A stretch of DNA of 64,000 nt. Source: Bicyclus anynana. Its lineage: Eukaryota; Arthropoda; Insecta; Lepidoptera; Nymphalidae. Under the pieces are notes generated by a model. That model was not told the origin of the DNA, ran no database searches, and was given only the letters and a program-made list of their open reading frames with translations. Of the stretch, positions 43,418 to 54,557 are shown piece after piece (the first letter of the stretch is position 1; every line of letters starts with the position of its first letter). Made by a program: the position numbers and the translations under genes. The stretch covers positions 4,742,442 through 4,806,441 of the forward strand of contig NC_069102.1 in NCBI RefSeq assembly GCF_947172395.1, in the 5' to 3' direction.

Positions 43418-43890
43418 CTAATAATTATACAAATCATGCCCACGTGGAATGGTGGCAAGAATACTGACTGCATTTCCGCGCTGGACAGCCAGGCTGATCC
43501 TTTGCGCAAAAAATGAACCAGCCCTTCTGTCACCAAACGAGGCAACTAGTCGCGGTGAAATGATTCGGTAAAATTTTTTGTCACTGCGACTCCAAGGGTC
43601 TCCACGGCAAAAGGTACAAATATGTAACTCTCGGTCAGAGAGGCATACTTGAGCCACTTACCGATTTCAGCTTTCTCTGCTGTGGCTCCCGGTCTTGATT
43701 CTGTCTCCCTAATTTGACATGGTGCTAATGTGTCAACGCATGTAGTGTCCCACGTTAGGGCCCGCCCCATTTCCCAGGGAACCAACGTCAATCCATCAGG
43801 TCTCAGGTTTATATACGAGTATGTATTTTTTTCCGGGAGGAAAAAATCCCTTAGGACTTCTGCTGGTAGGTAGGGCATGTCCGACTTGCG
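43418..43890 (-). pseudogene. LINE ORF C-terminus, frameshifted
   Basis: The minus strand encodes RPDGLTLVPWEMGRALTWDT, CVDTLAPCQIRETESRPGA, AEKAEIGKWLKYASL and YIFVPFAVETLG. Frame 2 then continues YRIISPRLVASFGDRRAGSF and AQRISLAVQRGNAVSILA. This is a familiar C-terminal block of animal LINE polyproteins (PDG.TL.PW..GRAL.WD.TCVDTLA...FVP.AVET.G...RAGS...QR.SLA.QRGNA). One frameshift separates the halves. Confidence 0.75.
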
Positions 43891-43959
43891 CGGACTAAAA
43901 TAACCTCTCGGTCAGCACGGAACCGCCTAACATTTCTTCGTGCTGGCCGATCAGTTATC

Positions 43960-44396
43960 GATTCTCACGCTCTCCCTACTCCTGCCTTTCTCTTATTTCT
44001 ATTCATTCCGAACCATTATTGTGCAGAGCAAGTTCGTGTATTTTCTTCACTGGCTAACATGCGAGCAACAAGCGCTTGCGCATTCAACTCTCCCCACCCA
44101 GGACTTCTGCTCTGGCGTCCGCACATCCCAGGCATTCAAAAAGGCATTCAAAAAGTGCCTCGGACTGTCCTCTCCACAGAAGTAGCATTTTTCATGTGGA
44201 ACCTTCCACTGTTCACTGAGTGCTTGTGTGAGCTAGCGGTCTACCTCCCCATGTTTTCTTTCAAGCCACGATTTTAGATTGGGAATCAATCGCGGGTCAA
44301 ACTTCTCTTCCCTGGTCCCGACCATTCTTTCTCCCACTCCGTCAGTAGGCTTTCGCGTATTTCAAGAGGACTTTCTTTTAGCTGTGAAAAGGTAAC
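43960..44396 (-). pseudogene. second LINE C-terminal remnant with zinc knuckle
   Basis: The minus strand encodes ESLLTEWEKEWSGPGKRSLT then, in another frame, RLIPNLKSWLERKHGEVDR (stop) LTQALSEQWKVPHEKCYFCG. A C-x2-C...H knuckle and QKSWVGRVECASACC follow. It is typical of R1- or I-type LINE ORF2 ends but has at least two lesions. It sits just upstream of the 43418-43890 remnant on the same strand. The two may belong to different elements. Confidence 0.6.
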
Positions 44397-44691
44397 AAGC
44401 ACAAGTGCTTTATTTATATTCTTTGGGTACAGGCAGACAGACTTTCGCATTTATTATATTAGCATAAATGACAGTAAATATAGTTGAAAATTTAACCACT
44501 CACACAATAACCATTCATTTGGGCAAACAATACTAACTTTCCGTACCACAAATTGCATCTACAAGTTGATTTGTTTAATCTAAAGGGAGCTAAACGTACC
44601 AACGGCGCACCTTGCTCTTTGCCCGACTAACAAACGGACTAATTTACTAATGCAGGTATATTGTTCTGTTGGCTGGTTGGCAACTTTTTGA
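44397..44691. other. no gene seen
   Basis: No recognised structure. Confidence 0.35.
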
Positions 44692-44797
44692 GTGGATACT
44701 TCGTTTACTCCATCGCCTAAATCTACAAATACTAAGTTTTAATATTGTATTAAAACTTGATAATTCAGTAAGGCGATGAAGTTAACGAATACTTCAA
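44692..44797. repeat. imperfect hairpin of about 105 nt
   Basis: 'cttcgtttactccatcgcct' pairs imperfectly with 'aggcgatgaagttaacgaat'. An inner stem pairs 'aagttttaata' with 'tattaaaactt'. The shape is like a small-RNA precursor, but nothing shows expression. Confidence 0.7.
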
Positions 44798-44890
44798 TTT
44801 TCCACTTCTGATAGTTTCATCAAAAACAAAATCGAAGTAGGAGTAATTTAATGATTCCAACATTCTAAAATCTTTTGTTGTTTATTTTAA

Positions 44891-45202
44891 ACTAGCGGAC
44901 GCCCGCGACTTCGTCCGCGTGGAATTTAGTTTTTCACAAATCCCTCTGGAACCAAGGATTTTTCCGGGATAAAAGTAGCCTATGTGTTAATCCAGGCTAT
45001 AATATATCTTAATACCAAATTTCAGCTAATTCGGTTCAGTAGTCGAGGCTCATTCATATCATCAAAATCATCAGTTTTCGCAAATCTCGGGAAACCATGG
45101 ATTTTTTCGGTATAAAAAGAAGCCAAATCGCTTCGGCAGCGTTATAGAGTAACAAACATCCAAACATACATACAAACTTTCACGTTTTAAAATATTAGTA
45201 TG
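44891..45202 (-). mobile_element. HEL-2 Helitron-like element, near complete
   Basis: ACTAGCGGACGCCCGCGACT to 'aatattagtatGA|T'. 'tccctctggaaccaaggat' and 'agctaattcggttcag' are internal. A repeated inner block ('cagttttcgcaaatctcgg') suggests a partial duplication. Confidence 0.85.
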
Positions 45203-45563
45203 ATTCATTATCAACGTGTTTTTTTTAGATTCATCCAACGCGTTATAATATAATTTGCATTAAATTCTCTTTTCGCGTTAACACAGTTTTATGGTCACCG
45301 TTTCCGTCAAAAGGGCAATTCGTACAAACTATTATGGTATTTGTTAGCGAAATTTCGCCGTAAATTTCAGTTTCATAAATATAGTGTAACAGGTACTAAA
45401 CTCATTCTATTTATAACCCTCCTTTTAGTTTCGCCGAGTCACGCAACCTCTTTTTGTCATGCGAGGTCGCCTCACATAATACCATGTGATTGCATAATCA
45501 CAGACTTACCTCGTGACCCATTAGCGACCACTTTAATACACCCCATTCATTGAAATTAATGTT
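45203..45563. other. no repeat; unrecognised 70-codon ORF
   Basis: 45341-45553 (+) encodes MLAKFRRKFQFHKYSVTGTK, then a hydrophobic LILFITLLLVSPSHA and four cysteines. A signal-peptide-like start is possible, but no family is recognised and the length is near chance. Confidence 0.2.
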
Positions 45564-45571
45564 ATTAGGAT

Positions 45572-45660
45572 CAGTGGCGTGCACCCCATAGATGCGAAAG
45601 GAATTTTCCACTTTGTACCTATAGTGCATACCCTAGTTAAAAACCCTGTGCACGCCACTG
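45572..45660. mobile_element. 89-bp hAT-type MITE
   Basis: Terminal inverted repeats CAGTGGCGTGCAC and GTGCACGCCACTG. 8-bp duplications ATTAGGAT at 45564-45571 and 45661-45668. CAGTGG ends plus an 8-bp TSD are classic hAT. Confidence 0.93.
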
Positions 45661-45862
45661 ATTAGGATCCTGCTGGTGCAGTCATCGTCGGTATCAACCC
45701 ATATTTGGCTCAATGCTGAGCTCGAGTCTCTTTCAGAATGAGAGGGGTTAGGCCAATAGTCCACGTTACGAACATATATTGCGATAGGAATTTTCCACTT
45801 TGTACCTATAGTGCATGCCCTAGTTAAAAACCCTGTGCACGCCACTGATTAGGATCCTGCTG
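45594..45862. repeat. 187-bp tandem duplication with MITE and SINE-B joints
   Basis: 45594-45677 recurs at 45781-45864 with two or three changes. The unit includes the right half of the hAT MITE, its TSD and a SINE-B fragment. The second joint lies at TGCTG(AG), shared between the flank and the SINE. Confidence 0.88.
45683..45765 (-). repeat. SINE-B 3' part
   Basis: 'gtcatcgtcggtatcaaccc' to 'ggccaatagtccacg'. Confidence 0.85.
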
Positions 45863-46040
45863 AGCTCGAGTCTCCTCTCAGAATGAGAGGGGTTAGGCCA
45901 ATAGTCCACCACGCTGGCACAATGCGGATTGGCAGACTTCACACACGCACAGAATAAGGAAAATTCTCTGGTATGCAGGTTTCCTCACGTTGTTTTTCCT
46001 TCACCGTTTGAGACACGTGATATTTAATTTCTTAAATTAA
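45860..46040 (-). repeat. SINE-B middle part
   Basis: 'tgctgagctcgagtctcc' to 'tgatatttaatttctta'. Both ends are missing. Confidence 0.88.
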
Positions 46041-46150
46041 TCGTTGGTGCAGTGGTTAGCCTTTATAGCTTCGGTTCTTGATTCTAGGTTCGAGTACTGA
46101 TTAACTTTTGGTTTGACATTTGTGAGTGAGCTATGCAGGTGATGTAATTA
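46041..46150 (+). repeat. third tRNA-like SINE head
   Basis: 'cgttggtgcagtggttagcc' (A box) and 'ctaggttcgagtactg' (B box) match neither SINE-A nor SINE-B. Too degenerate to be a working tRNA gene. Confidence 0.5.
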
Positions 46151-46196
46151 GACAATCGAGGCAGAAAATTCCCTTACAGAATACCAATTATGTTAC

Positions 46197-46375
46197 GGCC
46201 TCCATGGTGCAGTGGTATGCGCGGTGGATTTACAAAACGGAGGTCCTGGGTTAGATCCCCGGCTGAGCCGAATGAGGTTTTCTTAAGTGGTCGAGGTCTG
46301 GCTGGTGGGAGGTTTCTGCCGTGGCTAGTTACCACCCTACCGGTAAAGACGTACCGCCAAGCGACTTTGCCGGAC
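46197..46375 (+). repeat. SINE-A, 3' truncated
   Basis: Complete head ('ggcctccatggtgcagtgg', 'gggttagatccccggc') and core to 'gtaccgccaagcgac'. Confidence 0.9.
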
Positions 46376-47046
46376 ACTTGACTCTAACAAAAATTAGCTC
46401 TTAAAAGCTTAATATTTTACAAACGGATCCCTAAATCGTAAAATGTTGATAAAAGTCCCGTCATATCATTCAAATACCTATCTAACAATACCTTACACTA
46501 TGAAATTAACGAGTAAAAAAACTTCATCCCATTTTACATCCCACCCTAAAAAATTTTTTTTCAAGATTTTATCTTACGACTTTGTTTACATTTGTAATGA
46601 ACATACTCATGCTAATTTACAGCTTTTTAATAGTAATAGTCTCTGCGCTAAACCGCGGACAGACGGACGGACAGACAAATGGACATGGCGAAACTATAAG
46701 GGTTCATTGTGGACTACGGAACCCTAATAAATACATAAATAATCTGACTGATACGCTGCCGCGTAATCATAGTGCTTTTGTTAAGACCTAAGTAGGTTTT
46801 ATATTTTCCGATTCCACTAATTCCATTCCAATATTTATTACTATATTACCAAAACAATATTTTTATGGATAATGTTTTCCAGAAAAATTACTCTTTATGG
46901 GGTCATAGGGGAAAGTCTGTAATTATGCAATTACGGTGTGCGACCTCGTGGGGCGGCGGAACTGAACTAGCGTGACTGTAAAACTTAAAGGTAAATAAAT
47001 AATGAGTTATTACACCACAAATTACTGCTCATCTATCATATTGTAC
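46376..47046. other. no gene; repeat-like 'acggacggacagacaaatgg' block
   Basis: 46660-46730 ('cagacggacggacagac', 'gtggactacggaaccctaa') has the look of a common lepidopteran repeat end. The rest is unremarkable. Confidence 0.4.
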
Positions 47047-47310
47047 ACTGGCGGACGCCTGCGACTTCGTTCGCCCTCAGGCCTCCCTAATCCGGCCCTC
47101 TTGCAATAACTGTGAACTACCGCCCTGCGAAATGTCATTGTTGTACGTCAAGTGGTCCTATTTTCACAAATCTCACGGGAACCATGTATTTTGTGAGATA
47201 AAAGTAGCATATATATTGCTCTATGACCTCCTCTATCTACCAGTGAAAGTCTCGTTCTCGTTCAATCTCGTCTGGACAAACAGACGTCTGTCTGGCAGTT
47301 TGTCTGTCTA
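47047..47310 (-). mobile_element. HEL-2 with an internal insertion
   Basis: 'cactggcggacgcctgcgac' is the terminus. Helitron sequence resumes at 'tttcacaaatctcacggg' after about 90 bp of unrelated 'cctcaggcctccctaatccg'. Confidence 0.6.
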
Positions 47311-47759
47311 AAAAATTAAAAAAAAGCTTGATTGTGTGTTGGTATCGTGTAAATAACTCTTTGCACTTAATAAAACGTGTGTTAATTTAAAATTACAAAG
47401 AGACAATTCAATTTTATTTATATGTAGGGATTTTTAAGGGTTACTTGCCAGTATTGATTTGTACTGCATACATTTTTATTTGTAATTCGTTGTTTTAAAC
47501 ATAGATCCTCCTCATTTTTGAAAGACGGTTAAAAATAGTCTTGTTGGAGTAATATCCTACGCCATGTTTATAAATTATGCTAGAACATGCCTGTACTTGT
47601 CTTAGACAACGCACTTCGCTTGGACGTTGACACCTATAACCGTATACTATCTCTGCATCTAGAATCATACAAATATTATAAGACTAAAAAGCCTACAATT
47701 ACCTAAAAAAAACCTCGTTGGCCGGTAGTCAATGTAATTTTGGATCCCGGATTTTGATT
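47311..47759. other. no gene; 'AACCGACTTC'-type tip near 47500
   Basis: 'cctcctcatttttgaaagac' with 'ggttaaaaa' marks the tip. Otherwise AT-rich. Confidence 0.35.
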
Positions 47760-47952
47760 CGAGTCCTGAGTCTGGCATGACATACTAAGCTTTTCTTTGT
47801 TCTAAGATTTTTCAGCCCGGAGTTGGGAAAATGGTAGTGTTATACCCCCGTGCCTCGAAGAGCACGTTAAGCCGTTGACACGGTGAGCTCTATATCCCCT
47901 CACCTATAAGGAGGGAACTAAACCCTATGAGAAATGACCTTCAGCCATCTTA
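47760..47952 (+). repeat. unclassified SINE/LINE 3' end
   Basis: 'cgagtcctgagtctggcatg' and 'ccccgtgcctcgaagagcac' with 'gttaagccgttg' resemble a retroelement 3' region seen widely in insects. Confidence 0.4.
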
Positions 47953-48133
47953 ATGGATGAAATGTGATTTATATCATTTAGTACGTTAAAAAATATATTG
48001 CGAGTAACCTACTCGAACCATCATTAATTATAGTTAATAATGATTAATAACCTAGTTTGGCCAGGAAACCTAGTTGCAATGTATTTTTTAACGTACTAAA
48101 TGATATAACTCACATTTCATTGTATTTCATCCA
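47953..48133. repeat. foldback of about 180 bp
   Basis: 'gatttatatcatttagtacg' and 'ttaaaaaatatattgc' are inverted at 48075-48133 ('gcaatgtattttttaacg', 'tactaaatgatata'). The outer arm has an extra 'tgtatttcatccatttc'. Confidence 0.8.
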
Positions 48134-48304
48134 TTTCATCCAAATGTATTTTTTAACGTATAGACTTTCAGACTTTACATGAGTCGTCACGAGCATTTTT
48201 GCGATACTTAGGTAGGTGGGTATGATAGGGGCTTGATGAGAGGGTAGTTTACGCGTCACCCTAAGTCTGGATTTATTATTCCACGCCTTTTTACAACGAT
48301 AAGT
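48134..48304. other. no gene seen
   Basis: No recognised structure. Confidence 0.35.
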
Positions 48305-48420
48305 AATCTCTGGTTTTCGTTTTTCGCCCGACTACGGCGAAGCCAAAAAGAAAGGATATGGTTTTTGCCGTCTATGTATATTTGTATTTACGTATTAAAG
48401 TAGATTCATCGATTCTTTTT
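48305..48420. repeat. unclassified repeat like 23725
   Basis: 'cgactacggcgaagccaaaa' and 'ggtttttgccgtctatgtat'. Confidence 0.45.
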
Positions 48421-48512
48421 TATGTGCTGAGTAACATTGCTTGCTGGGAATTGAGTTAGTTGTGGCTTGAACTCAGAATTGTATTAAATTGCCCCGTTAT
48501 TGTAGGGAAGGG

Positions 48513-48628
48513 ATGATCGATATTATAAAAACATCGATGTTGACATCAACGTTAATATAGATTCAAAAGTGTCGATGTACGATAAATATCGATCGAAAGA
48601 CATCGATATTTGTCAAAAATCGATGTTT
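48513..48628. repeat. cluster of ATCGAT-type palindromes
   Basis: Six or so (A)TCGAT motifs within 115 bp ('gatcgatatt', 'acatcgatgttg', 'tgtcgatgta', 'atatcgatcg', 'acatcgatattt', 'aatcgatgttt'). It may be an eroded MITE or protein-binding array. Confidence 0.6.
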
Positions 48629-49149
48629 TTGGAAACAAATAAAACTGTGCACTATATATTATATGAAAAGTTTTAATTATTAAATGCACTCTTACTGTGA
48701 CATCTAGAAATCACACAAATTATAAGAAAAAATTAATATTCACAGTATTTTTAGGGACACTTTGTAAAAAAAACTTGATAATCATCTACTAATGACTATG
48801 CAATATTTAGTTGAAGCTGTACCTACTACACTCTAGACCGCGCCCGAAAGAATGCCACAAGATGGCGCTGTTTCAATTCTGTACAACTGTTTTAATTCCA
48901 TATAAATTTGCGTTTACTTTAACGCGATAGAACAGTATGAAAATATTGAAAACTCCCACTAAGCACACAGGTCGATGTTATGACGTAGGCATCCGCTATG
49001 AAAGGATTTTGATCAATTATACCCCCAAGGGGATAACATTGGGGTTGAAAGTTTGTATGGCATGTCCTAAATTATTAGAGTTACAGTTTTAAAAAATGTT
49101 CATAAACCATAAAAAAATAAGAAATATAACGTAATTCAAGAATTTATAA
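48629..49149. other. no gene seen
   Basis: 'acccccaaggggataacattg' type repeat sequence near 49020, otherwise unremarkable. Confidence 0.35.
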
Positions 49150-49218
49150 AATTAAACCCCGAAAGTGGTGAAAGTTTACATTGACTTCCACGCGGACGAA
49201 ATCGCTAGCGTCCGCTAG
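49150..49218 (+). mobile_element. HEL-2-type Helitron 3' end
   Basis: 'acttccacgcggacgaaatc' then 'gctagcgtccgctag|t', with hairpin arms GCGGACG and CGTCCGC. Confidence 0.7.
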
Positions 49219-49883
49219 TATTCGTATATGTTTTAAACTATCTCCCTACAAAACAGACCCTCTACCAAGATAACAACCACTTACTTCACCATAAAATTGA
49301 AGCGAAGATCTTTATCGCTCATATAAAGTTCATAGCGTCTCGAAATGTAATAAATTGCCTTCGTAAGCAGATTAATGTTTCCAGTACTTTTGTACTACAA
49401 CAAAAATCCCATCATCAATTTATATTTCAACAACCCTTCCCGCCGCGCCGTCATAAATCAAGGGAATGTCAGCGGTAACAATACAGGCACTTGGTATTCC
49501 GTTGGATTTTAATTAAAACCCTAAGAATTTGTATTGTGAAGACGTGTGCTGACATTTATGATATTTATACCAAATAAAATTCTATTTAACACCGTATTTT
49601 TCTTTTGTATATTAATTCATTTTAACTAACTTGAAAAAAGTTATATTCTGTATCAATTGCTTTTAGAACTTGACAGTGTTGGATCTCGAATTCGTCTCTC
49701 TGTTTCTAACACCATACAATATAAAGAGAGAGATAAATACGTAACTCCCACTGTCTAGCTTTAGAACATTGTTACAAGTGATACTACAGTGGTTTGTGTT
49801 ATTTATAGGTGTTGTCACGTTTTTTAACAGGTTAACAGTCCACAGACCGTATTATTTTATACCACAGATTTCGTGGACTTTCG
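49219..49883. other. no gene seen
   Basis: AT-rich, no recognised frame. Confidence 0.4.
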
Positions 49884-50176
49884 TGAACCCATATTTGGCT
49901 AACTATTAGGCACGAGTCTCCTCTCAGAATGAGAGGGGTTAGGCATTAAATCCACCACGCTGACCCAGTGCGGATTGGCAGACTTCAGACATTTAAGAAA
50001 ATTCTCCCGATACCGAAAGTGGTTACCTCACGATGTTTTGCTACACCGTTTGAGATATGTGATATTTGATTAAAATGCACATAACTGAAAAGTTGGAGAT
50101 GCATGCTCCGGACCAGATTTGAAACTACGTCCTCCGAATCGAAGATAGAAGTCGTATCCACTGGGCTATCACGGCT
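49884..50176 (-). repeat. SINE-B, diverged
   Basis: Full extent, from 'gaacccatatttggctaac' to 'tatccactgggctatcacgg', with many substitutions. Confidence 0.88.
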
Positions 50177-50200
50177 ATATTATGTAACCCATGTATAAAA

Positions 50201-50400
50201 TCTATACTAATATTATAAAGCTGAAGAGTTTGTTTGTTTGTTTGATTGAACGCGCTAATCTCTGGAACTACAGGTCCGATTTGAAAAATTCTTTTAGCAA
50301 TAGATAGCCCTTTTATCGAGGAAGGCTATAGGCTATATATTATCCCTGTATTCCTATGGGAACGGGAACCACGCGGGTGAAACCGCGCGTCGTCAGCTAG
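50201..50400 (+). mobile_element. HEL-1, complete reference copy
   Basis: A|TCTATACTAATATTATAAAG at the 5' end. 3' hairpin CCACGCGG/CCGCGCG and 'gtcgtcagCTAG|T'. 200 bp. Confidence 0.92.
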
Positions 50401-51625
50401 TATTTAACAAATACCAACGCGCATAGAATTTTACTACAAGTCAATCTAGCATTGTTTGTTATTTGTTGCAGCCGGATGAGTAAATACAACGGGCGTGGCA
50501 TATTCGTTTATTTCTGCCGCGACCAATTTTTAAAATGGGATTTTTTTACAAAATATTTTCCGTAAAAATACATTTGGATACTAAAACGGCCGGAAATTAA
50601 TGTTGTTTTAGTTTATTGTAACTAATTAAAAAAAAAAAAAAAAAAAATATATTTATTTAATATATTTTTTTTTGTAACCTATAAAATTATGATAATACGC
50701 TAAGTTATTAAAAAATACATTTCAAGCAAAGACGACTAAGTCAAGTCAAAATCATTTATTTATAGGCTTAATTTATAACCACTTTTGAAATTTCAATTTT
50801 TTCTGTTTGTTATGACTCTACTAGCAAGAAAATCTAATCTTATTTTAAACCACCTTCATACTCGTATGTGTATTTGTCATGAATTTATAAAAGTCGATGA
50901 AAAAATATTACTTCTTATTTTCTCTAGTGAACCGGGATTTTATCAAAGAGACAAAAACAACAAGCAACATAATTCTTTAATTTTATTAGTATTTTAAGTA
51001 TAATCTAACAACTCACGAATAACAAATAATTATTGCGTGATCAGTTGTTAAATTTTGACAATTAAAAAAAATAATTTGCCCAAAAATCCATTTAATAAAA
51101 TGGGAAACAATGAGTCAAACAAAGATTTGTGAATATTACCCAGCGAAAGGGTCATACATCGGCCGAATGAGTGATAAATGTTGTTTAGGAACAATTGCAA
51201 TAAATCTCCACAGCATGTGAAGAGCAATTCTTGGGCCGGTGGCGCAAAACTTTTCCAATATTGACGGCAACGCTATGTAAAAACGTTTTCAAGATGGCTG
51301 CCCTGTAGTGTTGCCATGCGGATTACGTAAAAACGCGGATAACCTATTATCACAGTATACTTATTATTATGTTCACTAGTAATATATGTGGCGTGAAGAG
51401 AAGGGCTCTGTATATATGGAGTGTAGGGATTGGTAAGTAAGTAAGTTTTTTTGAGGTTTTAAATTAAGTTTTGTTCGGAGATGCGTACGCGACAGCGATG
51501 AACGGAGCAGAGAAAGAAGAGAGTGTAACGGAAGTGTCATGGCGGACGTTTTGCACATCCGTTTTGATGGGAGTCTATGGTTCCAGTGTTGCCCGACGTC
51601 ACGCCTTTGGCGTGTACAGCTAGTA
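50401..51625. other. no gene recognised; AT-rich then a promoter-like patch
   Basis: A-run of 20 at about 50628-50647. 51230-51610 is less AT-rich and has 'aagatggctgccctg' and TATATATGG. It could be an LTR or a first exon, but termini were not found. Confidence 0.3.
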
Positions 51626-51950
51626 CACTGAGAAAAATAAGATCCTTCAATGAGTTACGTATGTAAGGAGATTGCACATTACTATTTACTAGAGTTGATG
51701 ATGCAGCTTAATGTGCCGTTTAGAAGCAACTCTCTCTCTATAGTCGTTCCTTCATTACTGAAGATCGTGGTCCTGGTAAGATCCCAGCCTCCTGTGGGCC
51801 CATGCCTTCCATCGGCTTCTGTTGGTGGCCATTATAAGCAACACTATGTTACATATGGAGCTTGTATAGAACATAGTCTCGGCTATAAGCGTAATGGTGT
51901 CTGATTTGCCACTTATTTTAAGTATGGCACACCAGGATTTTTTCTCAGTG
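51626..51950. mobile_element. 325-bp Tc1/mariner-type MITE
   Basis: TA|CACTGAGAAAAATAAGATCC at the left and 'ccaggattttttctcagtg|TA' at the right: inverted termini with a TA target duplication. No transposase. Confidence 0.85.
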
Positions 51951-52029
51951 TAGTTTAGCAACTGTGTGTATCTATTGCGGCTTGCAATGAGACACTCTTC
52001 AGTAATAAAACAAGGTATCTATCTAAATA

Positions 52030-52206
52030 TTTATAAGCGAAAGGTCACGAAAGTCACGAAATCTCGTAAACCGTTTATCGTAGAAAGTTGAAATTTGACA
52101 GGGATTTATGTATAATTTGGGTTTATAAGTAGCTGTAGTAACGGATTTTCCGTCAGGGCCGGATTAAGAAAGTATAAGGGCGGGCGAAGTTGCAGGCGTC
52201 CGCTAG
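52030..52206 (+). mobile_element. Helitron-like element, 3' end
   Basis: 'gttgaaatttgacaggga' leads to 'gttgcaggcgtccgctag|t'. The interior carries 'cagggccggattaag', also present inverted at about 47085. Confidence 0.65.
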
Positions 52207-52865
52207 TTTATTACACTTGATTACACAACTTTACAGTTACGATTTCATATGCTACGCCAGCGTAGCGCGAGAGAGTTTATTCATATAACGAAGTCTCGTT
52301 GGTGTATTTCTATATCCAGTTTTTGAATCAAAAATATAATTAAAATACAAATAAAATTAAAAGTATTATTTAATCGATTTGCATTACCAACTATTACAAT
52401 ATTTTATATGGCCCAAATGAAAGCAAGACTTTTAAAAAAATCGTTGCATTATATAGTTCCATAAACCATGAAACATCAAACGACTTCAGTAGCTTGCAAT
52501 TTTTGAAATCGTCCAACTTAGCAACATCCCAACATAGCCAAGGAATTCGTAAGCCTAGTCCTAAGAAAACAAGATTTATGGATACACTACTTCATACTTC
52601 AGCCATCCTCTTGCATGCCCATTTGACAGTCAAATGCAGGTGACAAACGTAAATCGCATATAACTTATCCACTACATCTTACTTTAAAGATATCTACTAT
52701 CAAATATATTGAGAATCTGTGATACCACACCTTTGTCGTTTTAAACGCTCAAAGCTTGTCAGTCTATATACCTACCATTGGCAACTTTAAAGGTGTATAA
52801 TCACTGGTACTTCTTCCAAGTTAGATCGCTTCCATTTGTGTATGTTTGTTCCTACTTTTTTTTTA
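52207..52865. other. no gene seen
   Basis: AT-rich. Small palindrome 'ctacgccagcgtagcg' at 52252. Confidence 0.4.
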
Positions 52866-53179
52866 TTCTTTACAAGTTAGCCCTTGACTACAATCTCACC
52901 TGATGGTAAGTGATGATGCAGTCTAAGATGGAAGCGGGCTAACTTGTTAGGAGGAGGATGAAAATCCACACTCCTTTCGGTTTCTACACGACATCGTACC
53001 GGAACGCTAAATCGCTTGGCGGTACGTCTTTGTCGGTAGGGTGGTAACTAGCCACGGCCGAAACCTCCCACCAGCTAGACCTGGACCAATTAGGAAAACC
53101 TCAATCGGCCCAGCCGGGGTTCGAACCCAGGACCTCCGTTTTGTAAATCCACCGCACATACCTGCGCCACGGAGGCCGT
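52866..53179 (-). repeat. SINE-A, full length
   Basis: Tail, core and complete head complement ('gggttcgaacccaggacc', 'gcgccacggaggccg') are present. The head has lost a few bases at 'catacctgcgcc'. Confidence 0.95.
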
Positions 53180-53189
53180 CAAAGGCCGT

Positions 53190-53353
53190 CAGAGGCTTTG
53201 GGCTGCGGCTACTGAAGCAGTTTGGCTGAAATTTGGAACAGAAATAGATTTTACTCTAGATTAATACGTAGGCTTTTCATTCCGATAAAAATCCATGGGC
53301 GGGATTTGAGAAAATCTGAATTCCACGCGGACGAAGTCGCGGGCATCCGCTAG
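53190..53353 (+). mobile_element. HEL-2-type 3' half
   Basis: 'ctgaagcagtttggctgaa', 'ttccgataaaaatccatgg' and 'ttccacgcggacgaagtcgc', end 'gcatccgctag|t'. It sits directly against the SINE-A head. Confidence 0.8.
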
Positions 53354-53482
53354 TAAATAAATAAATCGTGGTAGTTTTCAGAGGATCTAGACCCAAAGTG
53401 TGTTTTTTATGTTTTACTCGGAATAATAAGAGAAGTCAAGTCCCTAGTCACCAAACAGCTTAGGGGCAACTCCTTCTTTTTG

Positions 53483-53702
53483 GCTAATGGGAGGCTTCGG
53501 CAGTGGCTAGTTACCACCCTAACGTTCGTGTTCGTCAAGTGATTTAGTGTTCCGGTACGATGTCGTGTTTAAGTCAAACCGAAAGGGGTGTCGATTTTCA
53601 TGCTCCTCCTAACAAGTTAGCCAGCTTCCATCTTATATTGCATCATCACTTATCACCTTAGGTGAGATTGTAGTCAAGAGATAACTTTTAAATATAAAGA
53701 AA
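53483..53702 (+). repeat. SINE-A, head missing
   Basis: 'ggctaatgggaggcttcgg' to 'gataacttttaaatataaag'. Confidence 0.88.
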
Positions 53703-54557
53703 AAAGTCCTTGAAAATTATTATTGTCAGCAAAGTAAACCCAATCATGTCTAAACATATTATCATCTGTCTGCGAATGATATACATATATTGATATGACG
53801 TGTGCGTTTGTCCTGTCTATTTATAGCCACCACCGAGCCAAAATCGGTCAACATCTTATTTTTAATCTATAAGTGATAAGGATAGTCATTCCCAAAATTT
53901 CGGGTCAGTTAATAGTAGTATAAATGAAAGATCTCCTAATTATCGAACTTATCTTCAGTGCGATATTAATTTCATCCTATTTTTAAGTGTAATTTTGAAG
54001 TTTGAATACGATTTTTTGGATTCTCAGTACGCTTAAAACTACAACTCAGTTTGGACACGCGAGTCACTCCTCGTGCCCAATGCCGTATTGATATTGTTCT
54101 AAACCGAACGTCGTAAAGTTTTCCAATATTGGAACAGTGTCGAGAGCATGCAAACAAATTGCATCGAAGGCAATGCACCGGTTAGTGATGAAATTCATAT
54201 TCCTTTACCGTTGCTCACCCCAACTATATTCCATTGAAACCTATACATTTACTTTGAATCAGTCAAAGAATACAGCGGGGCTATTCTGTAACGATGTTTT
54301 TAAAACTCACATGTTCGAGTTTCAATTTTACCTCTATGCAACATGAGGAATTATTCTCCCAGATGCCAGACCCTTAGCTTCGTGGCCAACCTTCGCTAGA
54401 GACCCTTAAAGAGAATTTAACGGTGTTTTTCGAAGTGTTATCACCAATGACTTATATTGTGCCTACGGACGTCGTTGGTTGCCGTGAAGTTAAGGCTCTA
54501 GCGATTGTATACTTGATGAGCTAATTGACTGGCCGTCATCTAAGGACTAATGACTAA
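53703..54557. other. no gene seen
   Basis: Short frames at 53972-54178 and 54137-54346 are not recognised. Confidence 0.4.

Noticed and set aside
43940..44277. Plus-strand ORFs of 72-81 codons
   Set aside because: They are antisense shadows of the LINE zinc-knuckle remnant on the minus strand.
44692..44797. microRNA gene
   Set aside because: It folds, but there is no expression or conservation evidence, and the inner stem is AT-rich. Kept only as a hairpin.
51230..51610. LTR of a retrovirus-like element
   Set aside because: A TATA-like patch and less AT-rich sequence are present, but no paired LTR, primer-binding site or gag/pol was found.
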